Positions 52,268 to 62,469 of a stretch of DNA of 64,000 nucleotides are shown piece by piece. The notes beneath the pieces are model-generated. The model ran no database searches and was not told the origin of the DNA. It saw only the letters and a list, made by a program, of their open reading frames with translations. A program made the position numbers and the translations under genes. Every line of letters starts with the position of its first letter. Positions within the stretch are counted from its first letter, which is position 1. The stretch covers positions 1,426,001 to 1,490,000 of the forward strand of contig CAVTNM010000008.1 of NCBI GenBank assembly GCA_963736055.1. The letters are read 5' to 3'. Source of the DNA: AC-32 sp963736055. Lineage in GTDB: Bacteria; Actinomycetota; Thermoleophilia; Gaiellales; Gaiellaceae.

Positions 52268-53215
52268 TCAGCCGAGCTTCGAGCGCAGGGCGAGCCGCTC
52301 CGCGCGGCCCGGCAGGCTGATGACTTCCGCCGAGGTCAGCCTGCTGCGAATCAGCTTCTGAGCGTAGAGCCGCTCGTCTGCGGCGCGGTAGAGGAGCAGC
52401 GCGCTGTCGCCGTCGCGCGGGCAGATCGCCCAGCCGAAGCTCATGCTCATCCCGTCGGCGACCAGGGCCGCGGTCAGCCGGCTGCAAAGGGCACGCACGG
52501 CTTCGGTTCCGGGGCGGGACGTGATCACGGCGAACTCGTCGCCGCCCACCCGGGCCAGCTCGTCGCCGTCCTCGAGCTCGCGGGAGAGGATCTCGCCGAC
52601 TCGGCGCAGGACGTCATTGCCGACGGCGTGTCCCTCGGTGTCGTTGACCTCCTTCAGGTTGTCCATGTCCCCGAGCACGAGCCCGAACGGCCGCCCGAGC
52701 TCGAGCCGCGTCGTGAGGGCGGCGTCGAACGCGCGCGTGTTCAGAAGCCCGGTGAGGAAGTCGCGCTCTGCCGCAACGCGCAGGCGGTTGACGAGGTCGC
52801 GATGGTCGTGCGCCAGCCAGCCCACGAGGAGGCCGACCATCGTGTAGGTGACAAGGCGGATCATGCTGCTCGCGGTGAGCACGTCGTAGGTGGGCAGCCG
52901 GGGGTTCAGCACGATCCCCAGCGTGTAGAAGCCGGTCGCCGCGACGCCGCCTGCTGCGCCCCACACCGGCCCACCGGCGAAGGCGACCATGGCGACCGGG
53001 ACGTAGTAGAAGTGGCCGACGCCGAGCCCCGGCTTCTCGACCAGCAGGAACGCCACGAAGATGAACGGGTAGAGGAGCGCGGACGCCGCGAGCAGGAGGG
53101 CACGCTGATAGGGAACGGCCGCAGGCACTGCGAAGAAGATCGCCGATCGCGGGTCGTAACGCGTCCCTCGGATTGGTGATTTGTCGGAGAGTCGGCACGC
53201 TCCAGTCACAGACAC
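52268..53215 (-). CDS. membrane diguanylate cyclase (GGDEF)
   Basis: A 315-residue protein with about five membrane helices (residues 30-130), then a GGDEF domain starting AERDFLTGLLNTRAFDAAL. The active site GGDEF is intact in ARVGGDEFAVI, and the metal/substrate helix has GDMDNLKEVND, so cyclic-di-GMP synthesis is expected. The inhibitory RxxD I-site five residues upstream is not present (EDGD instead). No EAL domain. It is divergent from the small gene at 53245, 29 bases apart. Confidence 0.92.
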   Translation of the reverse strand: MSVTGACRLSDKSPIRGTRYDPRSAIFFAVPAAVPYQRALLLAASALLYPFIFVAFLLVEKPGLGVGHFYYVPVAMVAFAGGPVWGAAGGVAATGFYTLGIVLNPRLPTYDVLTASSMIRLVTYTMVGLLVGWLAHDHRDLVNRLRVAAERDFLTGLLNTRAFDAALTTRLELGRPFGLVLGDMDNLKEVNDTEGHAVGNDVLRRVGEILSRELEDGDELARVGGDEFAVITSRPGTEAVRALCSRLTAALVADGMSMSFGWAICPRDGDSALLLYRAADERLYAQKLIRSRLTSAEVISLPGRAERLALRSKLG

Positions 53216-53244
53216 GTGACTCCCTCGGGGCTACGGTGCTCGAC

Positions 53245-53517
53245 ATGGCGAAGACGGCGACACCATGGGGGCCGGCGGAGCTCGTCGAGGAGCTCACGCT
53301 GGCCCAGCGCGCGGGCGACAAGCGGTTCTCCTCGGTGGTCCAGCTGCTGGAGACGCCCAGTGGAGAGCGGCTGGTCCGCTTCGCGTACGCCACGAGCGGC
53401 ACCGCCCGGCGTGGCCCGGTCACGCTTCGCAGCCGCGACGTCGAGCGCCTCCACGCCGGGCTCGCGGAGCGGCCTGCCCTCGCTGAGGCCCTGGGAGGCC
53501 TAGGCGGCGGCCGGTAG
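53245..53517 (+). CDS. small hypothetical protein
   Basis: A 90-residue protein, ATG start, without membrane segments. It has an N-terminal helix WGPAELVEELTLAQ, a central hairpin-like GERLVRFAYATSGTARRGPVTL and a C-terminal helix. The pattern resembles small actinobacterial nucleic-acid-contact proteins but I do not recognise a family. Its last 18 bases overlap the end of purQ on the other strand. Confidence 0.6.
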   Translation: MAKTATPWGPAELVEELTLAQRAGDKRFSSVVQLLETPSGERLVRFAYATSGTARRGPVTLRSRDVERLHAGLAERPALAEALGGLGGGR

Positions 53518-54198
53518 CCGCTCGCGGACTGCGTCGACCAGCGAGCCGAGGATCAGCGTGCCGTCCGTCGACCCGAGCAGCGGGTCGACTGCGTGCTCGG
53601 GATGGGGCATGAGGCCGAACACGTTGCCCTCCCGGTTGGCAACCCCCGCCACGCCGGCGACCGACCCGTTCGGGTTGTCCTCGTAGCGGAGCAGGACCTG
53701 CCCGTCGGACTCGAGCTCGGCGAGCAGCTCCTCGTCGGCGAAGTAGCACCCCTCGCCGTGCTTCACGGGGATCGTGACCCGCTGGCCGGGCTCGGCTCGC
53801 GAGGTGAAAGGGGTATCCGCGCGCTCGACGCGCAGCGCCACGTCACGGCAGACGAACGAGAGCGACTCGTTCGGGCGCAGGACGCCCGGGAGCAGCCCTG
53901 CCTCGCAGAGCACCTGGAATCCGTTGCAGATGCCGAGCACGAGCCCGCCTTCCTCGGCGAACCGCTGCACGGCGTCCATCACCGGCGCGAAGCGGGCGAT
54001 CGCCCCGCAACGGAGGTAGTCGCCGTACGAGAACCCGCCGGGGAGAGCGACCGCGCCCACCTCGGGCAGCTCGGGGTCGGCATGCCAGACCGGCACGGCC
54101 TCGGCGCCGAGACGCTCGAAGGCGAGGACGGCGTCTCTGTCGTCGTTCGAGCCGGGGAAGACGACGACCGCGATCCTCGGGCCCGGCTCCGCGCTCAT
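53500..54198 (-). CDS. purQ: phosphoribosylformylglycinamidine synthase, glutaminase subunit
   Basis: A 232-residue class I glutamine amidotransferase that feeds ammonia to PurL. The nucleophile Cys is in LGICNGFQVL and the His/Glu pair in MPHPEHAVD. The start VAVVVFPGSNDDRD and GGFSYGDYLRCGAIA are typical PurQ. The ATG at 54198 overlaps the purS stop as ATGA. PurL is encoded 38 kb away at 14.1-16.1 kb. Confidence 0.97.
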   Translation of the reverse strand: MSAEPGPRIAVVVFPGSNDDRDAVLAFERLGAEAVPVWHADPELPEVGAVALPGGFSYGDYLRCGAIARFAPVMDAVQRFAEEGGLVLGICNGFQVLCEAGLLPGVLRPNESLSFVCRDVALRVERADTPFTSRAEPGQRVTIPVKHGEGCYFADEELLAELESDGQVLLRYEDNPNGSVAGVAGVANREGNVFGLMPHPEHAVDPLLGSTDGTLILGSLVDAVRERLPAAA

Positions 54199-54434
54199 TG
54201 GACGACGGTGATCTCGTAGGACTCGATCAGCGGATTCGCAAGGAGCTGCTCGCACATCCGCTCCAGCTCTGCCCGCGTGCGCTCTGGATCGCTGAGCTCG
54301 ACCTCGAGATCGACCACCCGCCCGACGCGGGCTTCCTCGACGGGAAACCCGAGCTGCTCGAGGGAGCGCTGTACCGCTTCGCCCTGCGGGTCGAGGATCC
54401 CCGGCTTGGGCCGTACGAGCACCGTCGCCCTCAC
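54195..54434 (-). CDS. purS: phosphoribosylformylglycinamidine synthase, PurS subunit
   Basis: A 79-residue PurS, the small bridging subunit of the PurLQS complex. It reads VLVRPKPGILDPQGEAVQRSL, a shorter core with GRVVDLEVEL and a C-terminal LLANPLIESYEITVV, all diagnostic. The GTG start overlaps the purC stop as GTGA and the stop overlaps purQ as ATGA, so purC, purS and purQ are fully coupled. Confidence 0.96.
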   Translation of the reverse strand: MRATVLVRPKPGILDPQGEAVQRSLEQLGFPVEEARVGRVVDLEVELSDPERTRAELERMCEQLLANPLIESYEITVVQ

Positions 54435-55294
54435 CGCAGCACGACCTGCGGGTCGGCGAGGTAGTCGTCGAAGGGAACCCCGGTGAGGCGCTCGAACGCC
54501 TCGACGTACCGTGCCCGGGTGCCCGCGACGACGGCCTCGGGGAGCTCGGGGCCGGGATCGGTCTTGTCCCAACCGAGCGACTCGCAGTAGTCGCGCACGA
54601 ACTGCTTGTCGAAGGACGGCTGCGGTCGTCCTGCCTCGTACTCGTCTGCGGGCCAGAAGCGCGAGGAGTCGGGCGTGAAGGCCTCGTCCCCGAGCACCAG
54701 CGTGCCCTCGGCGTCGACTCCGAACTCGAACTTCGTGTCGGCGATCAGGATTCCGCGTTCGGCCGCGTGCTCGGAGGCGAAGCGGTAGAGGTCGATGGCC
54801 GTCTGCTCGACCTCGTCGAGGCGCTCCCGGCCGACGAGCTCGGCCGCCCGCTCGCGGTCGATGTTCTCGTCGTGGCCCTCGGCGGCCTTGGTCGCCGGCG
54901 TGAAGATGGGCTCGGGCAGCCGGTCGGAGTCGCGCAGCCCCTCCGCGAGCACGTGCCCGCAGACGGCGCCGGTCGCCCGGTAGTCCTTCCAGCCCGAGCC
55001 GGTGAGGTAGCCGCGAACGACGCACTCGATCGGCAGCATGTCCAGCCGCCGGCACTCGCTCGACCGGCCGTCGGGGCGCAGCGCGAGCAGGTGGTTCGGC
55101 ACGAGACCGCTCGTGCGCGCGAACCAGAACGCGGCGAGGCCGGTGAGGACGCGGCCCTTGTCGGGGATCTCCGTCGGCAGAACGACGTCGAAGGTCGAGA
55201 TCCGGTCGCTTGCGACCAGGAGCAGGCGCTCGTCGTCGAGCTCGTACAGCTCCCGGATCTTCCCGCTCGCGACGTGAACGGCGGCTTCAGGCAT
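54431..55294 (-). CDS. purC: SAICAR synthetase
   Basis: A 287-residue phosphoribosylaminoimidazole-succinocarboxamide synthase of the longer type. Motifs are GKIRELYEL, LLLVASDRISTFDVVLPTEIPDKG, LPIECVVRGYLTGSGWKDY and LIADTKFEFGVD. The ATG lies eight bases inside the end of purB, suggesting cotranscription in the order purB-purC-purS-purQ. It joins CAIR with aspartate. Confidence 0.96.
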   Translation of the reverse strand: MPEAAVHVASGKIRELYELDDERLLLVASDRISTFDVVLPTEIPDKGRVLTGLAAFWFARTSGLVPNHLLALRPDGRSSECRRLDMLPIECVVRGYLTGSGWKDYRATGAVCGHVLAEGLRDSDRLPEPIFTPATKAAEGHDENIDRERAAELVGRERLDEVEQTAIDLYRFASEHAAERGILIADTKFEFGVDAEGTLVLGDEAFTPDSSRFWPADEYEAGRPQPSFDKQFVRDYCESLGWDKTDPGPELPEAVVAGTRARYVEAFERLTGVPFDDYLADPQVVLR

Positions 55295-56603
55295 GGATCG
55301 GCTCCTCCTTTCGGGCAAGTGCGCCCAGCCGCTCGAAGACGGCATCGATGTGACGGGTGTACCAATCGAGGTCGAAGATCGCGTCGAGGTCGACACGGGA
55401 AGCGATCTCCTCGTCGGCGCGGACGAGCTCGCGAAAATCCTGCTCCTCGTCGTGCGCCTGTAGCGCGTGCCGCTGCACGAGCCGGTAGGCGTCGCTCCTG
55501 GACAGTCCGGACTCGACGAGCGCCAGCAGCAGCCGCTGGCTGAAGAAGAGCCCGTGGCCCTCCTCGAGGTTGCGGCGCATCCGTTCAGGCCTGACGACGA
55601 GGCCATCGACCAGCCAGGTGAAGCGGTCGAGCATGTAGTCGAGCGCGAGGAAGGAGTCCGGGATCACGATCCGCTCCGCCGACGAGTGAGAGATGTCCCG
55701 CTCGTGCCAGAGCGCCATGTTCTCGAGACCGACCAGGGCGTTGGCCCGCACGACCCGCGCCAGCCCGCAGATGCGCTCCGAGACGACCGGGTTGCGCTTG
55801 TGCGGCATCGCCGACGAGCCCTTCTGCCCCTTGCCGAACGGCTCGGCTACCTCTCCGACCTCGGTTCGCGCGAGGTGGCGGATCTCCAGCGCGAACGTCT
55901 CGAGCGATGCAGCGACGAGCGCCAGCGCGGCGAGCAGCTCCGCGTGCCGGTCGCGCTGGAGGATCTGAGTCGACACCGGGGCCGGCTCGAGCCCGAGCCG
56001 TTCGCAGGCAAGCCGCTCGAGCTCCGGGTCGGTGGCCGCATACGTGCCCACGACCCCGGAGAGCTTGCCCACGCGCATGCCCTCGAGCGCGTGGCGCATG
56101 CGATCGCGGCCGCGGTCGAGCTCGAACGCCCACCCGGCCAGCTTGAGGCCGAAGGTCGTCGGCTCCGCATGGACGCCGTGCGTCCGACCGATGCAGACGT
56201 CGTCCTTGTGTCTCTGGGCCTGGGCGATCACCGCGTCGAGCGCCCGATCCAGCGCCTCGAGGACGAGAGAGCCCGCCTCGCGCACCTGGAGAGCGAGCGC
56301 GGTGTCGACCACGTCCGAGGAGGTCAGCCCGTGATGGAGCCAGCGACCGGCCGGGCCGAGCTCGGCCGAGACGGCGTCGACGAAGGCGGCCAGGTCGTGG
56401 TGGGTCTCGCGCTCCAGCTCGGCCACCCGCTCGGGCGTTGGAGGCTTCGCGCCCACGCGAATCTCGGCGACGGCGTCGGGCGGGACTGCGCCGAGCTCGG
56501 CCCAGGCCTCGAGCGCGGCGAGCTCCACATCGAGCCAACGCGCCAGCCTGTTCTCGTCCGACCAGACCCCAGCCATCACGGGTCGGGAGTAGCGCGCGAT
56601 CAC
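55287..56603 (-). CDS. purB: adenylosuccinate lyase
   Basis: A 438-residue fumarase-superfamily lyase acting on SAICAR and adenylosuccinate. The catalytic signature is GQKGSSAMPHKRNPV; others are HHGLTSSDVVDTA and GRTHGVHAEPTT. It begins ARYSRPVMAGVWSDENRLARW, close to the bacterial short type. It starts the purB-purC-purS-purQ run. The 177 bases upstream contain a G-quadruplex motif on the opposite strand. Confidence 0.97.
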   Translation of the reverse strand: MIARYSRPVMAGVWSDENRLARWLDVELAALEAWAELGAVPPDAVAEIRVGAKPPTPERVAELERETHHDLAAFVDAVSAELGPAGRWLHHGLTSSDVVDTALALQVREAGSLVLEALDRALDAVIAQAQRHKDDVCIGRTHGVHAEPTTFGLKLAGWAFELDRGRDRMRHALEGMRVGKLSGVVGTYAATDPELERLACERLGLEPAPVSTQILQRDRHAELLAALALVAASLETFALEIRHLARTEVGEVAEPFGKGQKGSSAMPHKRNPVVSERICGLARVVRANALVGLENMALWHERDISHSSAERIVIPDSFLALDYMLDRFTWLVDGLVVRPERMRRNLEEGHGLFFSQRLLLALVESGLSRSDAYRLVQRHALQAHDEEQDFRELVRADEEIASRVDLDAIFDLDWYTRHIDAVFERLGALARKEEPIHA

Positions 56604-56713
56604 CGGTTGCAGTCTAGAGCGCGAGCAGGAAGGCGGCGGCGCAGAGATTCACCGTTCCGGCACGGTCCGGTCACACACCTGCGCGCCGGGTCCAGGCACC
56701 CTCGAGGTCCCCC

Positions 56714-56737
56714 GGGTGGGTGGGGGTTAGGGATGGG
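56714..56737 (+). other. G-quadruplex-forming motif upstream of purB
   Basis: Five runs of three or more G separated by one to three bases (GGG-T-GGG-T-GGGGG-TTA-GGG-AT-GGG). It lies on the plus strand, which is the template strand for purB, about 110 bases before the purB start and 44 bases past the purE stop. The tight loops predict a stable fold in DNA; a role in purB control is inference. Confidence 0.6.
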
Positions 56738-56780
56738 TCCGGCCCCGAACCTCCGGCCGCGCGACTTCGATCCTGAACGA

Positions 56781-57191
56781 TCAGCTGCCGAGGATGCGGG
56801 CCGCCAGTGCGGCCGCGTTCTTCGCGTTGTCGACGCCGACCGTCGCGACCGGCACGCCGGGCGGCATCTGCACGATCGAGAGCAGCGCGTCGAGCCCGTC
56901 GAGGACGCTCAGCGAGGAACGGAGCGGGACGCCGATCACCGGCAGGTCGGTATGCGCCGCGACGACGCCCGGTAGCGCGGCCGCGAGACCTGCGCCTGCG
57001 ATCAGCACCCGAATGCCCCGCTCGCGCGCGCCGCGCGCGTACTCGGCCACTGCATCAGGGCTGCGATGTGCGGAGCGCACCTCGAGCTCGTGCGGGATCC
57101 CGCGCGCCTCGAGCTCGTCGAGCGCGGCCTGCATCCGCTCCCGGTCCGATTCCGAGCCGACGAGGATCCCGACCACCGGCCCGTCAGCCAT
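56781..57191 (-). CDS. purE: N5-carboxyaminoimidazole ribonucleotide mutase
   Basis: A 136-residue class I PurE. Motifs: GILVGSESDRERM, VRSAHRSPDAVAEY and LPVIGVPLRSSLSVLDGLDALLSIVQMPPGVPVATV. The usual AAHLPG is LAAALPG, so the His of that loop is lost. Class I enzymes normally need PurK to make N5-CAIR, but no purK is in the window. The start lies eight bases within the purD end. Confidence 0.95.
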   Translation of the reverse strand: MADGPVVGILVGSESDRERMQAALDELEARGIPHELEVRSAHRSPDAVAEYARGARERGIRVLIAGAGLAAALPGVVAAHTDLPVIGVPLRSSLSVLDGLDALLSIVQMPPGVPVATVGVDNAKNAAALAARILGS

Positions 57192-58404
57192 GGAGTTGTC
57201 CCTCGGCGACCAGCGCGATATCCCGCCTGAAGCGCATGCCCGGGAACGAGATCGTGCTCGCTCCCTCGTAGGCGGCGGCGCGCGCCGAGGCGAGGTCGTC
57301 GCCGAGGCCGGTCACTCCGAGGATCCGGCCCCCGTTCGTGATCAGGCGGCCGTCGTGCCGGGCCGTCCCGGCGTGGAACACCAGAGCGCCTGCTGCCTCC
57401 GCGTCCTCGATGCCGTCGATCTGCGCACCGCTGTCCTTCCCCTCGGGGTAGTTGCCTCCCGCGAGTACGACCGTCACCGCGGCTCCTTCGCCGATAACGA
57501 GCTCCGAGTCGAGCTCGCCGGTCGCGGCTCCCCACAGCGCACCGAGCAGGTCGCCCTCGACCAGGGGCAGGATCGACTGCGTCTCCGGATCGCCGAAGCG
57601 GCAGTTGAACTCCAGCACGCGGGGCCCTTCGTCGGTCAGCATGAGGCCGGCGTAGAGCAACCCGGAGAAGGGCGAATCGCGCTTCGCGAGCTCCTCGAGT
57701 ACGGGACGGTGCACGGCCTCGAGCAGCTCCGCGACCTCCACCTCGCCGACCCCCGGCACCGGGGAATACGAGCCCATCCCGCCCGTGTTCGGGCCGGTGT
57801 CCTGGTCGCCGACTCGCTTGAAGTCCTGCGCCGGGGCCAAGGCGAGAGCGTCGGTTCCGTCGGTGACGGCGAAGAGCGAGACCTCCTCGCCCTCGAGCAG
57901 CTCCTCGACGATCAGGTCGCCGCCAAGGGCGGCAGCGCTGCGAAGGCCGCTGTCGAGCTCCTCTTGTGTATGGCAGACGAACACGCCCTTGCCCGCGGCG
58001 AGACCGTCCGCCTTGACCACGCACGGCGGTCGAGCGACCGCCAGCCGGGCGGCTGTCGGCACGCCCGCCGCCTCGAGGATGTCCTTCGCGAAGCTCTTCG
58101 AGCCTTCGATCCGTGCGGCGGCGCGGGTCGGGCCGAAGACCGCCACACCCGCCCGGCGGAGTGTGTCGACGAGCCCGACGACGAGCGGGGCCTCCGGCCC
58201 GACGACGACGAGGTCGACGTCGAGCGCGCGGCACAGCGAGAGCAGGCCCTCGCCGTCCTCGGCCCGTACCGGATGACATTCCCCGAGGGAGGCGATCCCC
58301 GGGTTCCCGGGTGCCGAGTGGAGCGTCCCGAGGGTCGGGCTCTGGCTCAGCTTCCAGGCGAGCGCGTGCTCGCGTCCGCCCGACCCCACGATCAGCACGT
58401 TCAC
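57184..58404 (-). CDS. purD: phosphoribosylamine-glycine ligase (GAR synthetase)
   Basis: A 406-residue ATP-grasp ligase for the second purine step. It starts MNVLIVGSGGREHALAW and shows VVVGPEAPLVVGLVD, VVKADGLAAGKGVFV, DFKRVGDQDTGPNTGGMG and LEFNCRFGDPETQ. Length and motifs are standard. It leads the purD-purE pair and is divergent from a methyltransferase 93 bases away. Confidence 0.97.
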   Translation of the reverse strand: MNVLIVGSGGREHALAWKLSQSPTLGTLHSAPGNPGIASLGECHPVRAEDGEGLLSLCRALDVDLVVVGPEAPLVVGLVDTLRRAGVAVFGPTRAAARIEGSKSFAKDILEAAGVPTAARLAVARPPCVVKADGLAAGKGVFVCHTQEELDSGLRSAAALGGDLIVEELLEGEEVSLFAVTDGTDALALAPAQDFKRVGDQDTGPNTGGMGSYSPVPGVGEVEVAELLEAVHRPVLEELAKRDSPFSGLLYAGLMLTDEGPRVLEFNCRFGDPETQSILPLVEGDLLGALWGAATGELDSELVIGEGAAVTVVLAGGNYPEGKDSGAQIDGIEDAEAAGALVFHAGTARHDGRLITNGGRILGVTGLGDDLASARAAAYEGASTISFPGMRFRRDIALVAEGQLHG

Positions 58405-58497
58405 GGCGGCGAGTGTACTCGGGCAGGCGGCGCGAGCTTTGGCGTCGGATCACATTCCCGGCCTTCCTCTGTGGCCGTCCGGATACGCTGCGCCCGG

Positions 58498-59255
58498 ATG
58501 AGCTTCGACGTCTCGGGCGACGCCTACGACCGCTTCATGGGCCGCTACTCCAGCGAGCTCGCGCCGGTGTTCGCGGACTTCTGCAGGATCTCCCCCGGCC
58601 AGAGCGTCCTCGACGTCGGCTGCGGCTCCGGCGTCCTCACCGAGGAGCTCGCCCGCCGCGTCGGCGCGGAGAACGTCGCCGGCGTCGACCCGTCTCCGAT
58701 GCTCGAGGCGTGCGCCGAGCGCGTTCCGGGCGCCGACCTCCGCCCGGGGGCGGCAGAGGCGCTTCCGTGGCCGGACGACACGTTCGACGCCGCGGTCGCC
58801 CAGCTCGTCGTCCACTTCATGGACGACCCGGCGGCCGGGGTGACCGAGATGGCGCGCGTCGTCCGCCCTGGAGGAGTCGTGGCGGCCTGCTCCTGGGACT
58901 TCGTCGACGGGATGCGGCTGCTGCGCACCTTCTGGGAATCCGCGCGCGCGATCGATCCCGACGCGGGGAGCGAAAGGACCTTCGGCACCCTCGAGGAGCT
59001 CGAGGAGCTCTGGAGCGGGCACGGTCTCGAGGAGGTTGAGCTCGGCCCGCTCGAGATCGCCACGTCCTATGACGACTTCGACGAGCTCTGGAGCTCGTTC
59101 GAGCTGGGCGTCGGCCCGGCCGGCCAGTACCTGATGTCGCGCGACCCGGAGACCCAGGAGGCGATCCGCGCCGAGTACTACCGCCGCCTGGGCGAGCCCG
59201 CCGGCGCCTTCGAGCTGCCCGCCCGGTCGTGGGCCGCGCTCGGGCGCGTTTCCGC

Positions 59256-59259
<4 letters not shown>
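58498..59259 (+). CDS. class I SAM-dependent methyltransferase (UbiE/Methyltransf_11 type)
   Basis: A 253-residue methyltransferase. Motif I SVLDVGCGSGVLTEEL binds SAM; motif II acidic GVDPSPMLEAC; then ALPWPDDTFDAAVAQLVVHFMDDP and VVRPGGVVAACSWDF. The substrate is not predictable, perhaps a small metabolite. ATG start. It converges with purA and shares four bases with its end. Confidence 0.9.
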
Positions 59260-60554
<1,295 letters not shown>

Positions 60555-60593
60555 CAGGCCGCCCTGGGCGCGCAGTGGACTTGGACCGGACGC

Positions 60594-60642
60594 GCGGGCA
60601 ATGCCCGCACGTCCTCCAGGCGGCGCCCGACAAGCGGGCGCC
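60594..60642 (-). promoter_or_regulatory. two tandem hairpins in the purA leader
   Basis: GCGGGCA (60594-60600) and TGCCCGC (60602-60608) are inverted around one base, so the usable loop is about five bases. GGCGCCCG (60622-60629) and CGGGCGCC (60635-60642) pair around ACAAG. Both lie 40-90 bases upstream of the purA ATG in the 152-base gap after the small zinc-ribbon gene. No T tract follows on either strand. They may be a leader control structure or a terminator of upstream transcription. Confidence 0.5.
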
Positions 60643-60706
60643 TTGGCACCCGGATGATCAAGGTCGCTTGCACGCGCCGCAGTTTGCCGCAACCGGCGGC
60701 TACCGG

Positions 60707-60934
60707 CTACCAGAGAGGCGAGGTCGCCTCGACGGCGACGGCAGCGCCGGCCCGGATCACGCGGATGCGATGCCCGCGCGGGCACGTCGTCCAGCCGAGG
60801 TCCTGCTCGAGCCGCAGCGTCCCTTGCGCAGTCAGGCCTGCGTACTCGTCTCGCGGGCCGTTCTCCGCACAGTCCTGACAGACGACCGTGAAGGCGGTGG
60901 TGCGGGCGAGGAGGACCACGGTCTGCTCGTACAC
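60707..60934 (-). CDS. small zinc-ribbon-like protein
   Basis: A 75-residue protein with VVCQDCAENG (Cys-x2-Cys) and TTCPRGHRIRVIR (Cys-x3-His), a likely zinc site. GTG start, six bases after the end of dnaB on the same strand. I know no family; the size and Cys/His spacing suit an accessory nucleic-acid or redox protein. Confidence 0.6.
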   Translation of the reverse strand: MYEQTVVLLARTTAFTVVCQDCAENGPRDEYAGLTAQGTLRLEQDLGWTTCPRGHRIRVIRAGAAVAVEATSPLW

Positions 60935-60940
60935 GGGCTG

Positions 60941-62290
60941 CTACCCCGCAGGGGCCAGGTCGGCGAACTTCGCGTAGCGCTTCAGGAACGAGAGCTTGAC
61001 CGTGTCTGTCGGCCCGTTGCGGTGCTTCGCCAGGTGCACCTCGGCGATGCCCTGCTGCTCGGACTCCTCGTTGTAGTAGTCGTCTCGGTAGATGAACATC
61101 ACCAGGTCGGCGTCCTGTTCGATTGATCCCGACTCTCGCAGGTCGGAGAGGATCGGGCGCTTGTCATGGCGTTGCTCGACCGCACGCGAGAGCTGCGACA
61201 TCGCCAGGATCGGGACGTCGAGGTCGCGGGCGAGCACCTTCAGCGAGCGCGAGATCTGCGACACCTCCTGGACGCGGTTCTCCACCGTCGAGCCCGAAGT
61301 CATCAGCTGCATGTAGTCGACGACGATCAGGCCGAGCTCGGGCTGCCGGGACTTCAGGCGGCGGGCCTTCGAGCGGATCTCCATCATCGTGATCGAGCCC
61401 GTGTCGTCGACGTAGATCGGCGCCTTGGCGAGCCGGTCGCAGGCTGCGGTGAGGCGCGGCCAGTCGTCGGCTCCGAGCTTGCCGGTGCGGAGGCGCTGGG
61501 ACTCGACCTTCGCCTCGCTGCACATCAGCCGCTGGGTCACCTCCGACTTCGACATCTCGAGCGTGAAGAGGGCTACCGGCCGCTCGTCGCGCACCGCGAG
61601 GTTCGCGGCCATGCACAGGCCGAGGCCGGACTTTCCCATGGACGGGCGGGCGGCGACGATGATCAGGTTCCCGGGCTGGAAGCCGGAGGTGAGCTTGTCG
61701 AGGTCGCGGAAGCCGGAAGCCGTCCCCGTGACGTCTGCTCCGGCTTCGTAGAGAGCGGTGATCCGCTCGAAGCTGTCCTTCAGCAGCTCTTCGATGTGAC
61801 TGAACTCGCTCGTGACGCGTGCCTGCGAGAGGTCGAAGACGACCTGCTCGGCACGGTCGACGAGGTCGGTGGTCTCGCCCGGCCGGTCCCAGCCCAACTG
61901 GGCAATCTCGCCGCCCGCCCGAATCAGACCGCGGAGCGTCGCCATCTCCCGCACGATGCGGGCGTAGTGCCCGGCGTTGGCGCTCGCCGGCACGAGCGCC
62001 GCCAGCTCGTGAATGCGGACCCGACCGCCCGCGTCCTCGAGCTCGCCACGCTCCTCGAGCTCGTCGACGAGGGTGATCGCGTCGACGGGCTCTCCCTTGG
62101 CGTAGAGCGCCAGCGCCGCGCGGTAGATCTTCGCGTGGCTCTCGCGGTAGAAGTCGCTTGCGTCCAGGACTTCGCTGACCGCCCCGATAGCGCCGGGGGA
62201 GAGCATCATCGCGCCGAGGACTGACTCCTCCGCTTCGAGATTCTGCGGCGGTACCGGGGCGGTCTGCGAGGCCTGGGCAAGCTGTGCCAT
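60941..62290 (-). CDS. dnaB: replicative DNA helicase DnaB
   Basis: A 449-residue hexameric helicase. The N-terminal domain has PPQNLEAEESVLGAMMLSP and HELAALVPASANAGHYARIV. The RecA-like motor has Walker A ARPSMGKSGL, LFTLEMSKSEVTQRLM, Walker B LIVVDYMQLM and the SQLSRAVEQR finger. No intein is present. The ATG at 62290 is preferred because longer starts add residues unlike DnaB. It follows the ribosomal cluster and a terminator-like palindrome. Confidence 0.96.
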   Translation of the reverse strand: MAQLAQASQTAPVPPQNLEAEESVLGAMMLSPGAIGAVSEVLDASDFYRESHAKIYRAALALYAKGEPVDAITLVDELEERGELEDAGGRVRIHELAALVPASANAGHYARIVREMATLRGLIRAGGEIAQLGWDRPGETTDLVDRAEQVVFDLSQARVTSEFSHIEELLKDSFERITALYEAGADVTGTASGFRDLDKLTSGFQPGNLIIVAARPSMGKSGLGLCMAANLAVRDERPVALFTLEMSKSEVTQRLMCSEAKVESQRLRTGKLGADDWPRLTAACDRLAKAPIYVDDTGSITMMEIRSKARRLKSRQPELGLIVVDYMQLMTSGSTVENRVQEVSQISRSLKVLARDLDVPILAMSQLSRAVEQRHDKRPILSDLRESGSIEQDADLVMFIYRDDYYNEESEQQGIAEVHLAKHRNGPTDTVKLSFLKRYAKFADLAPAG

Positions 62291-62390
62291 CCGCGTTACG
62301 AAAGCACTCCGGAGACGGCCGTGGAAGGTCTGGACGACGCGCTTTTCGACAGGGTGTTCAGAGCGCTGAGGCGTCCGTTTCCAGGCATAA

Positions 62391-62406
62391 GGGAACACAG
62401 GTTCCC
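62391..62406. promoter_or_regulatory. LexA-like inverted repeat upstream of dnaB (weak candidate)
   Basis: GGGAAC-ACAG-GTTCCC is perfect with six-base arms and contains GAAC-N4-GTTC, the inner part of a LexA box, but the outer C/G of CGAAC is replaced by G/C. It lies 101 bases before the dnaB ATG. It may be an operator for another regulator. Confidence 0.35.
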
Positions 62407-62436
62407 ACGGCCCCCGGACGACGCCTGTGGGCGATT

Positions 62437-62455
62437 TTCCCGCTCGGAGCGGGAA
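62437..62455. other. 8-bp hairpin between rplI and dnaB
   Basis: TTCCCGCT (62437-62444) and AGCGGGAA (62448-62455) pair around CGG. It lies 14 bases beyond the 24-bp palindrome in the direction of the rplI transcript. It could back up the terminator or fold in the dnaB leader. Confidence 0.45.
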
Positions 62456-62469
62456 GTCCGTACGGAAAT

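Noticed and set aside
60555..60706. Purine riboswitch upstream of purA
   Set aside because: The two hairpins are adjacent simple stems and lack the three-way junction and loop sequences of known purine riboswitches.
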